NCBI RefSeq assembly: GCF_030252345.1
Contig: NZ_CP126980.1
Location: forward strand, 3,549,501 to 3,613,500
Source: Actinoplanes oblitus
GTDB taxonomy: Bacteria; Actinomycetota; Actinomycetes; Mycobacteriales; Micromonosporaceae
DNA: 64,000 nucleotides
Direction: 5' to 3'
The translations under genes and the position numbers were made by a program. Of the stretch, positions 26,140-33,699 are shown piece by piece (position 1 is the stretch's first letter; the number at the start of each line of letters is the position of its first letter). The notes below the pieces were generated by a model, which did no database searches, was not told where the DNA came from, and saw only the letters and a list, made by a program, of their open reading frames with translations.

Positions 26140-26298
26140 CGACATCCGGACAACCTGACCAACGACGAGCGACCGGCTTTGACGGCCCTGCTCAACCGCT
26201 GTCCCGAACTCCGCGAGGCCCATCGACTCGTCCGGGATTTCGCCAAGATGATGGCCTACCGCCGCGGACAAGAACTCCCCTGCCGCCGAGCACGGTGA
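26140..26298 (+). pseudogene. Remnant of an ISL3-family transposase (C-terminal part)
   Basis: About 50 codons read RHPDNLTNDERPALTALLNR and CPELREAHRLVRDFAKMMAY, the conserved C-terminal segment of ISL3-type transposases that precedes the last helix of the DDE domain. The rest of the roughly 400-residue transposase is absent and the frame runs out at 26298 after a non-homologous end. It marks the edge of the accessory patch that follows. Confidence 0.6.
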
Positions 26299-26310
26299 CG
26301 CGCGGACCGT

Positions 26311-27051
26311 TCAGGGTCGGCGAGTGAGCCCGTGGTAGGTCCAGCGATATTTCGCGTTCGTTGTGCGGGCGACACTGTCCAGCACGGCTCCGGCGTCCAG
26401 CCAGGGCTGCACCAGCGATCCACGGACCTCACGAGCGGCGAGCGGTTCATAGCCCTTGTCCTCTTTGAGCAGGTCGAGGACGGTGAGCTGCCCTTCGTGC
26501 CGGGATGTTCCGTAGCTCCGGATCCCCTCGGCCAAGAAGGCCGAGAAGTCCCCGAGCGTGGGGAACAGCGACGACGACCATCGTGGAGCCGGGACCGCTC
26601 GACCGGTGAAGCGGTCGTTCCCCAAGGTGATCAGAAACGACTCGTCGTCTCTGCTGATGTTCGCGGGTAGATGCTCGTGCTGGGCCGAGAACCCGGCCCC
26701 GGTGAAGAGGGAGCCGAGAGCCGAGTTGGTCGTGCGCTCGGTGACGAAGACGGCAGGGCGGCCGCCTGACCTCTGATCGAGAACTCCGTAGCGCCGCGCC
26801 GCGCTGACGCTTCGGACGCCGAACAGGGAGGGGACAGGACCGGCCGTGACCTTGCTGAGCCGCAACACGCACACCGAGGCAACCGCGTCGCCGTCGACGA
26901 GTTGGGGGGTCAACCAGGCGACCGGGAGCAGGCGTTCCAGGTGGTCGGCGGGCAGCCGGTAGTTGAAGATGATGCGCTCTTCCACCAGAGCGCGAACTGA
27001 GGGCAGCTGGCTACCCGTCGCCGTCAATTCGGGGGGATCAAGTACAGGCAT
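26311..27051 (-). CDS. DUF2071-like protein
   Basis: About 246 residues from ATG 27051. The pattern EERIIFNYRLPADHLERLLP, TPQLVDGDAVASVCVLRLSK, GVRSVSAARRYGVLDQ and VFVTERTTNSALGSLFTGAG resembles the DUF2071/YqjF acetoacetate-decarboxylase-like fold. Function unknown. The frame remains open to 27213 and the extra part contains a hydrophobic run (KAAGVAMLAAWLPAFFVV), so a longer membrane-anchored form cannot be excluded; neither start has a clear ribosome binding site. Codon third positions are less GC-biased than in the flanks, in keeping with a transferred segment. Confidence 0.65.
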   Translation of the reverse strand: MPVLDPPELTATGSQLPSVRALVEERIIFNYRLPADHLERLLPVAWLTPQLVDGDAVASVCVLRLSKVTAGPVPSLFGVRSVSAARRYGVLDQRSGGRPAVFVTERTTNSALGSLFTGAGFSAQHEHLPANISRDDESFLITLGNDRFTGRAVPAPRWSSSLFPTLGDFSAFLAEGIRSYGTSRHEGQLTVLDLLKEDKGYEPLAAREVRGSLVQPWLDAGAVLDSVARTTNAKYRWTYHGLTRRP

Positions 27052-27395
27052 GGGGCACAAGTCTGCACGCCTGTGCCGCGATGACACCAGGGCCCACCGG
27101 GCTCCCGCGACGATGCCGGCGGCCGGTGTCCGCTCGTAGCGGTACGGGAGGACGACAAAGAAGGCCGGCAGCCATGCTGCCAGCATCGCTACGCCGGCGG
27201 CCTTGGCCCACACCTCAAGCCGTTCGGATGAACAGCGGAAACAAGGTTCGACCTACCCAGGCGCCGGATAACGCTGTGTCACAGTCGGTCGGCTCCGCGG
27301 CGGGACTTTACGAGTGCACGGATCTGCCGATGAGAGGGCACTCGGATTGCGCCGAGAATTGTCCACCGCCTGGTGATTCACGTCCTACCACAAGA
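27052..27395. other. Non-coding stretch in the accessory patch
   Basis: 344 bases, comparatively AT-rich at 27220-27420, between two minus-strand genes. Apart from the possible N-terminal extension of the DUF2071-like frame (to 27213) I see no convincing gene, repeat or RNA. Confidence 0.5.
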
Positions 27396-28034
27396 TTATG
27401 GATGAGCCGGATTTCTCGTGCGGCTGTCTACCCAGCTGGGCCGCCGGATCAGTCCGATGGCAAGCAGCGTGAGCGAAAGCAAGGGCATCGGGTGACCAAT
27501 GGCGACGGCGAATGCCAAGTCCGCAAGGCCTCCGACCGCTGTTGCTACGAAGATCCAGCGGGGCCCGGTTCCGGCCGGGGCGCGATACCGGGCGCGGACC
27601 TTGCCCCACGGCTTCGCGACCGAAAGCCAGCCCTGGAACGCGATGGCGCTTGCCATGAGACCGGTCCCGATGATCTGAGCCGGTGACGGCCCGGCGGTCA
27701 GGGAGTCCGTGAGCGCGGGGGACAGCAGGAAGATGCCCAGGTAGAGCTGGACTAGGGTGATCGCGAATTTGATGAGGACCCACCAGTTTCGGAAGAACCC
27801 CCAAGGCGTGGCGGCGGCTAGCATGATGCCGGTGAAGGCTGAGGCGTCAGCCATCGGCCCCAGCAAGCGTCCGTCGAGAACGTGTGCCATGGAGGTGGCC
27901 GCACTCCGGACAGAAACGTCGTCGGCTCCATGCCCGACGGAGAGCAGCACGCACAATGCCATTGCTTGGGCCATCCAGCCCACCGACGTCAATACGTGTA
28001 GCCAAACCGTCAGGTGCCTCCACCGCTTCGTCAC
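27396..28034 (-). CDS. Five-helix membrane protein (DUF2269-like)
   Basis: 212 residues from GTG 28034, which places VTKRWRHLTVWLHVLTSVGW at the N-terminus as in DUF2269-type integral membrane proteins. Five hydrophobic helices: HVLTSVGWMAQAMALCVLLS, ASAFTGIMLAAATPWGF, WVLIKFAITLVQLYLGIFLL, IIGTGLMASAIAFQG and ATAVGGLADLAFAVAIGHPM. Function unknown. No ribosome binding site at this start or at the alternative ATG 28070; an AT-rich TTGTTGAATTATCGCT just upstream could be a promoter for a leaderless message. Confidence 0.65.
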   Translation of the reverse strand: MTKRWRHLTVWLHVLTSVGWMAQAMALCVLLSVGHGADDVSVRSAATSMAHVLDGRLLGPMADASAFTGIMLAAATPWGFFRNWWVLIKFAITLVQLYLGIFLLSPALTDSLTAGPSPAQIIGTGLMASAIAFQGWLSVAKPWGKVRARYRAPAGTGPRWIFVATAVGGLADLAFAVAIGHPMPLLSLTLLAIGLIRRPSWVDSRTRNPAHP

Positions 28035-28359
28035 ACAGCGATAATTCAACAAATCGTGCCTGCCGGCCATCGGGGAAAACCCGGAAACAAGCTCGGGGTG
28101 ACCTGGTCGGCATATCGGTCCGATCCGGAGAACGCACATCCATGACAACGTCCTCGTCTGCCGCAGAGAACGCGCGCTGGATCCCGTCGCTGCCCGCGCT
28201 CAGCGCGGTGGCCGGCACGCACCGTAGTGCCCTCGGTGACGCAGCGGCCTCGTCCGCAGCGGCGTCGGGGTGGAGTGGAAGGTAGGGCAAGCTAAGAGAG
28301 GGAAGCAGGCTCGGACCTATGGCGCCCGGCGACGAACCAACCGTGGGCATCGTCGAGCC

Positions 28360-28458
28360 AACGATCGAGTCGATCAGGTCCGGTTCCCCGTTCACAGGCA
28401 GGTGCGAATACACCTCGACGGCACAACCATCCGGCGTCACCACTCCGCTGTCATCCAT
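28360..28458 (-). pseudogene. Remnant of a SAM-dependent methyltransferase N-terminus
   Basis: The first 33 codons from 28458 (MDDSGVVTPDGCAVEVYSHL then PVNGEPDLIDSIV) match the characteristic opening of a class I SAM-dependent methyltransferase group common in actinobacteria. The next expected segment, the ELGCGxGR SAM-binding loop, is missing and the frame continues in unrelated sequence that overlaps the membrane protein gene. A truncation or fusion point therefore lies near 28360. Confidence 0.45.
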
Positions 28459-28482
28459 TCAGACGACTCTGACAGACGCCGC

Positions 28483-29085
28483 CTACATGCTGGAGGAGCC
28501 GAATCGATCACGAAAAGTGGGCAGAACCAGGGGTTCGGTGGCGGGGCCGGGTGTTTCGCCGGATACCGGTGCCGGCTCCGTCTCGGTCCGGTAGACGCGC
28601 AGCCCGCGCGCCCGGTAATTGGCCAGGGCGATCGGGCTGTCGAGGCTGCAGGTGTGCAGCCAGACACGCTCGGCGGCGGGCAGGGCGGGCCAGCGGGCCG
28701 GCAGCGACCAGGACTTCTCCAGGGCGGTGGTGAGCAGGAACCCGCCGAGGCGCTTGCCGATGAACGCGGGGAGCAGCCCGAAGTACACGATCTCGACCGC
28801 ACCCGGCCGGGTTCCGTCGAGCTCGAAGTAGCCGGCCGGGGTGCCCCGGACGTAGCCGACCCAGGTCTCCAGGCCGGGCCGGTCCAGGTGGTCCTGCCAC
28901 TGCTGCCGGGTCCAGGGCAGCCGGTCGGTCCAGGACCAGTCGCCGCCGACGGCGGTGTAGAGGAAGCGGCTCAGCTCCGGCGACGGGATCTCGGCACGCA
29001 CGACGTCCACGGGCAGGCCCGGCGCCGCACCCGCCTTGATCTCGGCCGCGTCGGTCTGCTCCAGGTACCAGGTCGTGATCTCCAC
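28483..29085 (-). CDS. GNAT-family N-acetyltransferase
   Basis: 200 residues from GTG 29085 (VEITTWYLEQTDAAEIKAG). GNAT elements: ETWVGYVRGTPAGYFELDG (strands 2-4), VEIVYFGLLPAFIGKRLGGF with the acetyl-CoA loop LLPAFIGKRLGG, then LHTCSLDSPIALANYRARGL and RVYRTE (strand 6-7). Substrate unknown. Divergent from the NAD(P)-binding protein gene at 29300. Confidence 0.88.
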   Translation of the reverse strand: MEITTWYLEQTDAAEIKAGAAPGLPVDVVRAEIPSPELSRFLYTAVGGDWSWTDRLPWTRQQWQDHLDRPGLETWVGYVRGTPAGYFELDGTRPGAVEIVYFGLLPAFIGKRLGGFLLTTALEKSWSLPARWPALPAAERVWLHTCSLDSPIALANYRARGLRVYRTETEPAPVSGETPGPATEPLVLPTFRDRFGSSSM

Positions 29086-29299
29086 CCGGCCATGATCGCT
29101 CGCCGGCGCCAGCCGCGGCGTGACCGCGCCCATTCGGCCAGCCGGTGCCGGTCCGAAGGCGGGTAGCGGTGATCGTGCGGCCCGCGGGGTGGGCTTGCAA
29201 CGCCCGCCGGGCCAGGGTGTCCTGGGTCACTGTCACAAAGTTCGCTGCTGGGCAGTCCTGTTACGAAGCTCGGGTGGTGACGGTTGTGGAGGTGGCGAG

Positions 29300-30076
29300 A
29301 TGCGGATCGCGGTGGCTGGCGGGACCGGCTGGGTGGGCAGGCTGGTGGTCGCCGAGGCGGAGCGGGCCGGGCATGACGTCGTGGTGATCGCGCGGTCCCG
29401 GGGGATCGACGTGATCGGCGGGGACGGGCTGGACGCGGCGCTGCGCGGGGCCGACGTGGTGATCGACGTGACGAACCGGACCACCCTGGACGGCGCGAAG
29501 GCGACAGCGTTCTTCGAGACGGTGACCAGGAACCTGCAGGAGGCCGGGGTGCGGGCCGGGGTGAAACACCACGTGCTGCTCTCGATCATCGGGGTGGACC
29601 GGGTCGCGTGGGGTTATTACCAGGCGAAACTCCACCAGGAGAGGGTGGCGCTCGCCGGGCCGGTGGCGACCACGGTGCTGCGGGCGGCGCAGTTCCACGA
29701 GTTCGCGGTGCAGTCGCTGACCCGGTTCGGCGGGCCGGTCGCCGTGGTGCCGAGGATGCTCAGCCAGCCCGTCGCGGCCCGCGAGGTGGCCGCCGAACTG
29801 GTCCGGCTCGCCGCGGGCGCACCGGCCGGGATGGCCGCCGAGATCGCCGGTCCGGAGGTCCTGGAGATGGGCGCCCTGGTGCGCGAGGTGGCCCGCGCCC
29901 ACGGGCCGCACAAGTGGGTGCTCAGTCTCCCGATGCCGGGCAGGGCCGGCAAGGCGATGGCCACCGGCGGCAACCTGCCGAGCGGCCCGGGCATCCGCGG
30001 CACCGAGACCTTCGACCAGTGGCTGCGCCGTCGGGGAGCCGATTCGCCTACCGCAGGACCGGCATCGCCTCGGTGA
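29300..30076 (+). CDS. NmrA-like NAD(P)-binding protein
   Basis: 258 residues, atypical short-chain dehydrogenase fold with N-terminal MRIAVAGGTGWVGRLVVAEA (GxxGxxG), HHVLLSIIGVDRVAWGYYQA carrying a YxxxK-like YYQAK, and VLRAAQFHEFA. Family members are NAD(P)H sensors or quinone/flavonoid reductases. Start ATG 29300 with GGAGGTG six bases upstream. The 3' end overlaps rmlD (convergent) by 29 bases. Confidence 0.88.
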   Translation: MRIAVAGGTGWVGRLVVAEAERAGHDVVVIARSRGIDVIGGDGLDAALRGADVVIDVTNRTTLDGAKATAFFETVTRNLQEAGVRAGVKHHVLLSIIGVDRVAWGYYQAKLHQERVALAGPVATTVLRAAQFHEFAVQSLTRFGGPVAVVPRMLSQPVAAREVAAELVRLAAGAPAGMAAEIAGPEVLEMGALVREVARAHGPHKWVLSLPMPGRAGKAMATGGNLPSGPGIRGTETFDQWLRRRGADSPTAGPASPR

Positions 30077-30869
30077 GCATCGCGCGCCAGTCCCGCAGCG
30101 GCGTCACGTCCGTTTCCGCCCACCGGGCGTGGCCGAGCACGCTGTAGGCCGGTCGCCTGGCCGGCCGCACGAACCGGTCGCTGGTCGTCGGACGGACCCG
30201 CGCGGGGTCCAGCCCGGCCTCCTCGAACACCGCCCGGGCCAGGCCGAACCAGGTGGTCGAGCCGGCCGCGGTGCCGTGGTAGACACCCGGCGCCGCGGCC
30301 GAGCGGGCCAGCGCCACCAGCTGCTGCGCCAGTGCGTACGACCAGGTCGGCGGCCCCTGCTGGTCGTCCACCACGTCCACCGTGTCGCGCGTGGCGGCCA
30401 GTCGGAGCATCGTCGTGACGAAGTTCGGCCCGTGCTCGCCGTACAACCAGGCGGTCCGGACCACCGACCCGCCCGCCGCCAGCACCGCTTCCTCGCCGGC
30501 CGCCTTGCTCCGGCCGTAGGCGTTGATCGGCGCCCGCGCCGTGTCCTCCGGGATCGGCGTGGTCGCCGAGCCGTCGAAGACGTAGTCGGTGGAGACGTGG
30601 ATCAGCCGCTTGCCGGCCACCGAGGCGAGGTTCGCCGCACCCCGGCCGTTGATCGCGGTGGCCTGCTCCTCGGCGGTCTCCGCGCCGTCCACGTCGGTCC
30701 AGGCCGCCGCGTTGATCACGACGTCGATGCCGTCGAGCGCCCGCTGCACCGCGGACCGGTCGGTGATGTCGAGGTCGGCGCGGGTGGCCGCCACGACGTC
30801 GGCGCCGTGCAGCACCTTCAGCAGATCCCGGCCGAGCATGCCACCGGCGCCGGTGATCAGCCAGCGCAT
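30048..30869 (-). CDS. rmlD: dTDP-4-dehydrorhamnose reductase
   Basis: 273 residues; last step of dTDP-L-rhamnose synthesis. N-terminal Rossmann MRWLITGAGGMLGRDLLKVL, INAAAWTDVDGAE, ISTDYVF-type HVSTDYVFDGSATTPIPED, the catalytic YGRSKAAGE and VVRTAWLYGEHGPNFVTTML. Start ATG 30869 shares a base with the rmlB stop (TGATG), so the two are translated together. Longer in-frame readings upstream run inside rmlB and are shadows. Confidence 0.95.
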   Translation of the reverse strand: MRWLITGAGGMLGRDLLKVLHGADVVAATRADLDITDRSAVQRALDGIDVVINAAAWTDVDGAETAEEQATAINGRGAANLASVAGKRLIHVSTDYVFDGSATTPIPEDTARAPINAYGRSKAAGEEAVLAAGGSVVRTAWLYGEHGPNFVTTMLRLAATRDTVDVVDDQQGPPTWSYALAQQLVALARSAAAPGVYHGTAAGSTTWFGLARAVFEEAGLDPARVRPTTSDRFVRPARRPAYSVLGHARWAETDVTPLRDWRAMLTEAMPVLR

Positions 30870-31846
30870 CAGAGCCCGGCCCGGGACTTGAGCGGCTCCC
30901 ACCAGTCCCGGTTCTCGCGGTACCAGGTGACCGTCGCGGCCAGCCCTTCGTCGAGGGTGACCCGCGGCTCGTACCCCAATTCGGTGTTGATCTTGGTGAT
31001 GTCCAGCGAGTAGCGGCGGTCGTGACCCTTGCGGTCCGGCACCGGCGTGACCATGTCCCAGTCCGCGCCGCAGGCCGCGAGCAGCTTCTCGGTGAGCGAA
31101 CGGTTGGTCAGCTCGGTGCCGCCACCGATGTTGTAGACCTCGCCGGCCCGGCCCTTCTCCAGCGCGAGCTGGATGCCGCGGACGTGGTCGGTGACGTGCA
31201 GCCAGTCCCGGACGTTGCCGCCGTCGCCGTAGAGCGGCACCTTCCTGCCGTCGAGCAGGTTGGTCACGAACAGCGGGATGACCTTCTCCGGGAACTGGTG
31301 CGTGCCGTAGTTGTTGGAGCAGCGGGTGACCACCACGTCCATGCCGTGCGTCCGGTGCGCCGCGAGGGCGAGCAGATCGGAGGAGGCCTTCGAGGCGGCG
31401 TAGGGCGAGTTCGGCGCCAGCGGCCAGGTCTCGGTCCACGAGCCCTCGTCGATCGAGCCGTACACCTCGTCGGTGGAGACGTGCACGAAGCGGCCGACCC
31501 CGGCGGCGCGGGCCGCGTCCAGCAGCACCTGGGTGCCGAGCACGTTGGTGGTGACGAACGGTACCGCGCTGTTGATCGACCGGTCCACGTGCGACTCGGC
31601 GGCGAAGTGGACCACCGCGTCGTGCCCGGGCAGCAGATCACGCAGCAGGTCGGCGTCGCCGATGTCGCCGCGCACGAAGGTCAGTCGGGAATCCGTCACC
31701 GGCAGGTTGGCCAGGTTGCCCGAATAGGACAACAGGTCCAAGACGGTCACCGATGCGCCGACCGCACCTGGGAAATCATCCTTCAGTACCGCTCGCACAT
31801 AGGCCGAACCGATGAAACCGGCGCCTCCGGTCACAAGAATCTGCAC
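30869..31846 (-). CDS. rmlB: dTDP-glucose 4,6-dehydratase
   Basis: 325 residues from GTG 31846 (VQILVTGGAGFIGSAYVRAV). Extended SDR with GxxGxxG, VVHFAAESHVDRSI, HVSTDEVYGSIDEG, catalytic YAASKASSD, CSNNYGTHQFPEKVIPLF and RDWLHVTDHVRGI. Makes dTDP-4-keto-6-deoxyglucose, the common precursor of rhamnose and of amino sugars. A GTG at 31873 is an alternative start, but a TACACT -10-like hexamer seven bases before GTG 31846 suggests that this start is used from a leaderless message. Divergent from rmlA. Confidence 0.95.
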   Translation of the reverse strand: MQILVTGGAGFIGSAYVRAVLKDDFPGAVGASVTVLDLLSYSGNLANLPVTDSRLTFVRGDIGDADLLRDLLPGHDAVVHFAAESHVDRSINSAVPFVTTNVLGTQVLLDAARAAGVGRFVHVSTDEVYGSIDEGSWTETWPLAPNSPYAASKASSDLLALAAHRTHGMDVVVTRCSNNYGTHQFPEKVIPLFVTNLLDGRKVPLYGDGGNVRDWLHVTDHVRGIQLALEKGRAGEVYNIGGGTELTNRSLTEKLLAACGADWDMVTPVPDRKGHDRRYSLDITKINTELGYEPRVTLDEGLAATVTWYRENRDWWEPLKSRAGL

Positions 31847-31849
31847 AGC

Positions 31850-31891
31850 GGGCGAGTGTACTACCGCTTCCACTGTGTTTAGTCTTCCTCA
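31850..31891. promoter_or_regulatory. Compact divergent promoters of rmlB and rmlA
   Basis: On the minus strand TACACT ends seven bases before GTG 31846; on the plus strand TAGTCT (31880-31885) ends seven bases before GTG 31892. Neither gene has a ribosome binding site. Both placements fit promoters driving leaderless mRNAs, back to back in under 50 bases. Confidence 0.45.
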
Positions 31892-32776
31892 GTGCGCGGA
31901 ATTCTGCTGGCCGGTGGTACCGGCTCCCGGTTGTGGCCCATCACCATGGCCATGTCGAAACAGCTCATGCCAATTTTTGACAAACCGATGGTGTACTACC
32001 CGTTGACCACACTCGTCTCCGCGGGAATTAGGGAGATCCTGGTCATCACCACCCCGGAGGATCGGCCGCATTTCCGGCGTCTGCTCGGTGACGGCGACCG
32101 ATTCGGGCTGTCGCTCTCCTATGCGGAACAGCCGAAACCGGACGGGATCGCCCAGGCGTTCCGGATCGGTGCGGACTTCATCGGCGACGAGCCGGTGGCG
32201 CTGATCCTGGGCGACAACATCTTCCACGGGGTGGGCCTGGGCCGGCAGCTCGCGGCGTTCACCGAGCCGGCCGGCGGGCGGGTCTTCGCCTACCCGGTCG
32301 CCGACCCGGAGCGCTACGGCGTCGTCGAGTTCGACGCGGCCGGCAAGGCGCTGTCCATCGAGGAGAAGCCCGAGAAGCCCAAGTCCACGTACGTCGTGCC
32401 CGGCCTCTACTTCTACGACGCCGACGTCGTGCAGATCGCCGAACGCCTGGTGCCCAGCGCCCGGGGCGAGCTGGAGATCACCGCGGTGAACGAGGAGTAC
32501 CTGCGCCGCGGCCGCCTCGACGTGACCGTATTGGATCGGGGTACGGTGTGGCTGGACACCGGCACGTTCCAGTCCATGGTGCAGGCCTCGGAGTACGTCC
32601 GGGTGATCGAGGAGCGGCAGGGACTGAAGATCGGCTGTGTCGAGGAGGCCGCCTGGCGGCACGGGTTCATCACCGACGATCAGTTGCGTGAGCTGGCCCA
32701 ACCGTTGCTGAAGAGCGGCTACGGGACGTACCTGGAGCGGCTGCTGGAGACCGGCCCGTTCGGCGGTGCCCGATGA
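31892..32776 (+). CDS. rmlA: Glucose-1-phosphate thymidylyltransferase
   Basis: 294 residues with the nucleotidyltransferase signature [49 protein letters not shown] and [20 protein letters not shown]; length is that of the short RmlA form. First step of dTDP-sugar synthesis. Start GTG 31892 with a -10-like TAGTCT seven bases upstream. Overlaps rmlC by ATGA. Confidence 0.97.
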   Translation: MRGILLAGGTGSRLWPITMAMSKQLMPIFDKPMVYYPLTTLVSAGIREILVITTPEDRPHFRRLLGDGDRFGLSLSYAEQPKPDGIAQAFRIGADFIGDEPVALILGDNIFHGVGLGRQLAAFTEPAGGRVFAYPVADPERYGVVEFDAAGKALSIEEKPEKPKSTYVVPGLYFYDADVVQIAERLVPSARGELEITAVNEEYLRRGRLDVTVLDRGTVWLDTGTFQSMVQASEYVRVIEERQGLKIGCVEEAAWRHGFITDDQLRELAQPLLKSGYGTYLERLLETGPFGGAR

Positions 32777-33384
32777 AGATCCGGCCGCTGACCATCGAGG
32801 GCGCCTGGGAGGTCACCCCGGTGCAGCACGGCGACGACCGGGGCACGTTCCTGGAGTGGTACCGCTTCGATCACCTGGCCGCGGCGATCGGGCACCCGCT
32901 GAACCTCGCCCAGGCCAACCTGTCCACCTCGACCCGCGGCGTGGTGCGTGGCGTCCACTTCGCCGACGTGCCGCCGGGCCAGGCGAAATACGTGACCTGT
33001 GTGGCCGGTGCGGTGCTGGACGTGGTGGTCGACATCCGGGTCGGCTCACCGACCTTCGGGCAGTGGGAGGCGGTGCCGCTGGACGACCGGGAGCGGCGGG
33101 CCGTCTATCTCGCCGAGGGACTGGGCCACGCGTTCTGCGCGCTGACCCAGGGGGCCACGGTGGCCTACCTCTGCTCGTCGACGTACCGGCCCGGGCACGA
33201 GCACGGGGTGCACCCGCTGGACCCGGCGCTGGCGATCACCTGGCCGGTCGAGGCGCCGTCGCTGTCGGCGAAGGACGCCGCCGCGCCGTCGCTGGCCGAG
33301 GCGCTGGAGGCCGGCCTGCTCCCGCGGTACGAAACATGTCGTGACTATGTCGAAACAATGCGTCATTTTGATGACAGTCAATAG
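32773..33384 (+). CDS. rmlC: dTDP-4-dehydrorhamnose 3,5-epimerase
   Basis: 203 residues, RmlC cupin: [57 protein letters not shown], and the catalytic-region [20 protein letters not shown] and [14 protein letters not shown]. The catalytic His is in RGVHF. Translationally coupled to rmlA. With rmlA, rmlB and rmlD the set for dTDP-L-rhamnose is complete. Confidence 0.95.
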   Translation: MKIRPLTIEGAWEVTPVQHGDDRGTFLEWYRFDHLAAAIGHPLNLAQANLSTSTRGVVRGVHFADVPPGQAKYVTCVAGAVLDVVVDIRVGSPTFGQWEAVPLDDRERRAVYLAEGLGHAFCALTQGATVAYLCSSTYRPGHEHGVHPLDPALAITWPVEAPSLSAKDAAAPSLAEALEAGLLPRYETCRDYVETMRHFDDSQ

Positions 33385-33422
33385 TCCGGTGTGGATGATT
33401 GACTCGCGTAGATCCCTGTAGT

Positions 33423-33463
33423 AAGGCGGCCTGGAATTCGGACGCGTCCGAACTGGAGGCCTT
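33423..33463. terminator. Hairpin after rmlC with a 16-bp palindromic core
   Basis: The core TTCGGACGCGTCCGAA (33438-33453) is a perfect palindrome, flanked by partly complementary arms (AAGGCGGCCT / AGGCCTT). It lies 39 bases past the rmlC stop; a pyrimidine-rich but not T-only stretch follows. Terminator or regulatory hairpin. Confidence 0.4.
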
Positions 33464-33699
33464 GCGTGTCTTACTCTTTGGCACCTCATCCGAATAGCTA
33501 TTCGCGTCGTGCGGAAAGCTGTAGCGCGCGATGGGTAGGGTTCAGCAGTCTGTCTCTTGTGTCCGGTGGGTCTGGCGTTGCGTGACCGACCGGTCACTGC
33601 TGAGTGCGGTAGGTGCCTCGGCGTCACATGGTGACCGGCATGTCCGGTTTGCCGGTAAAATTGTGTAATGGATTGACCGCAGCCAATGGGGGCAGAGGC
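33464..33699. promoter_or_regulatory. Regulatory region of the EPS-priming transferase gene with two palindromes
   Basis: The 315-base gap 33385-33699 carries CGAATAGCTATTCG (33491-33504, perfect palindrome) and GTGACCG-AC-CGGTCAC (33582-33597, perfect). An AT-rich patch GGTAAAATTGTGTAATGG (33655-33671) probably holds the promoter. No open frame is convincing here. These look like operators for control of the polysaccharide genes, but no regulator gene is adjacent. Confidence 0.45.

Noticed and set aside
33464-33581. Possible riboswitch upstream of the EPS-priming gene
   Set aside because: I looked for the conserved cores of c-di-GMP and c-di-AMP riboswitches and did not find them; palindromic DNA sites explain the structure better.
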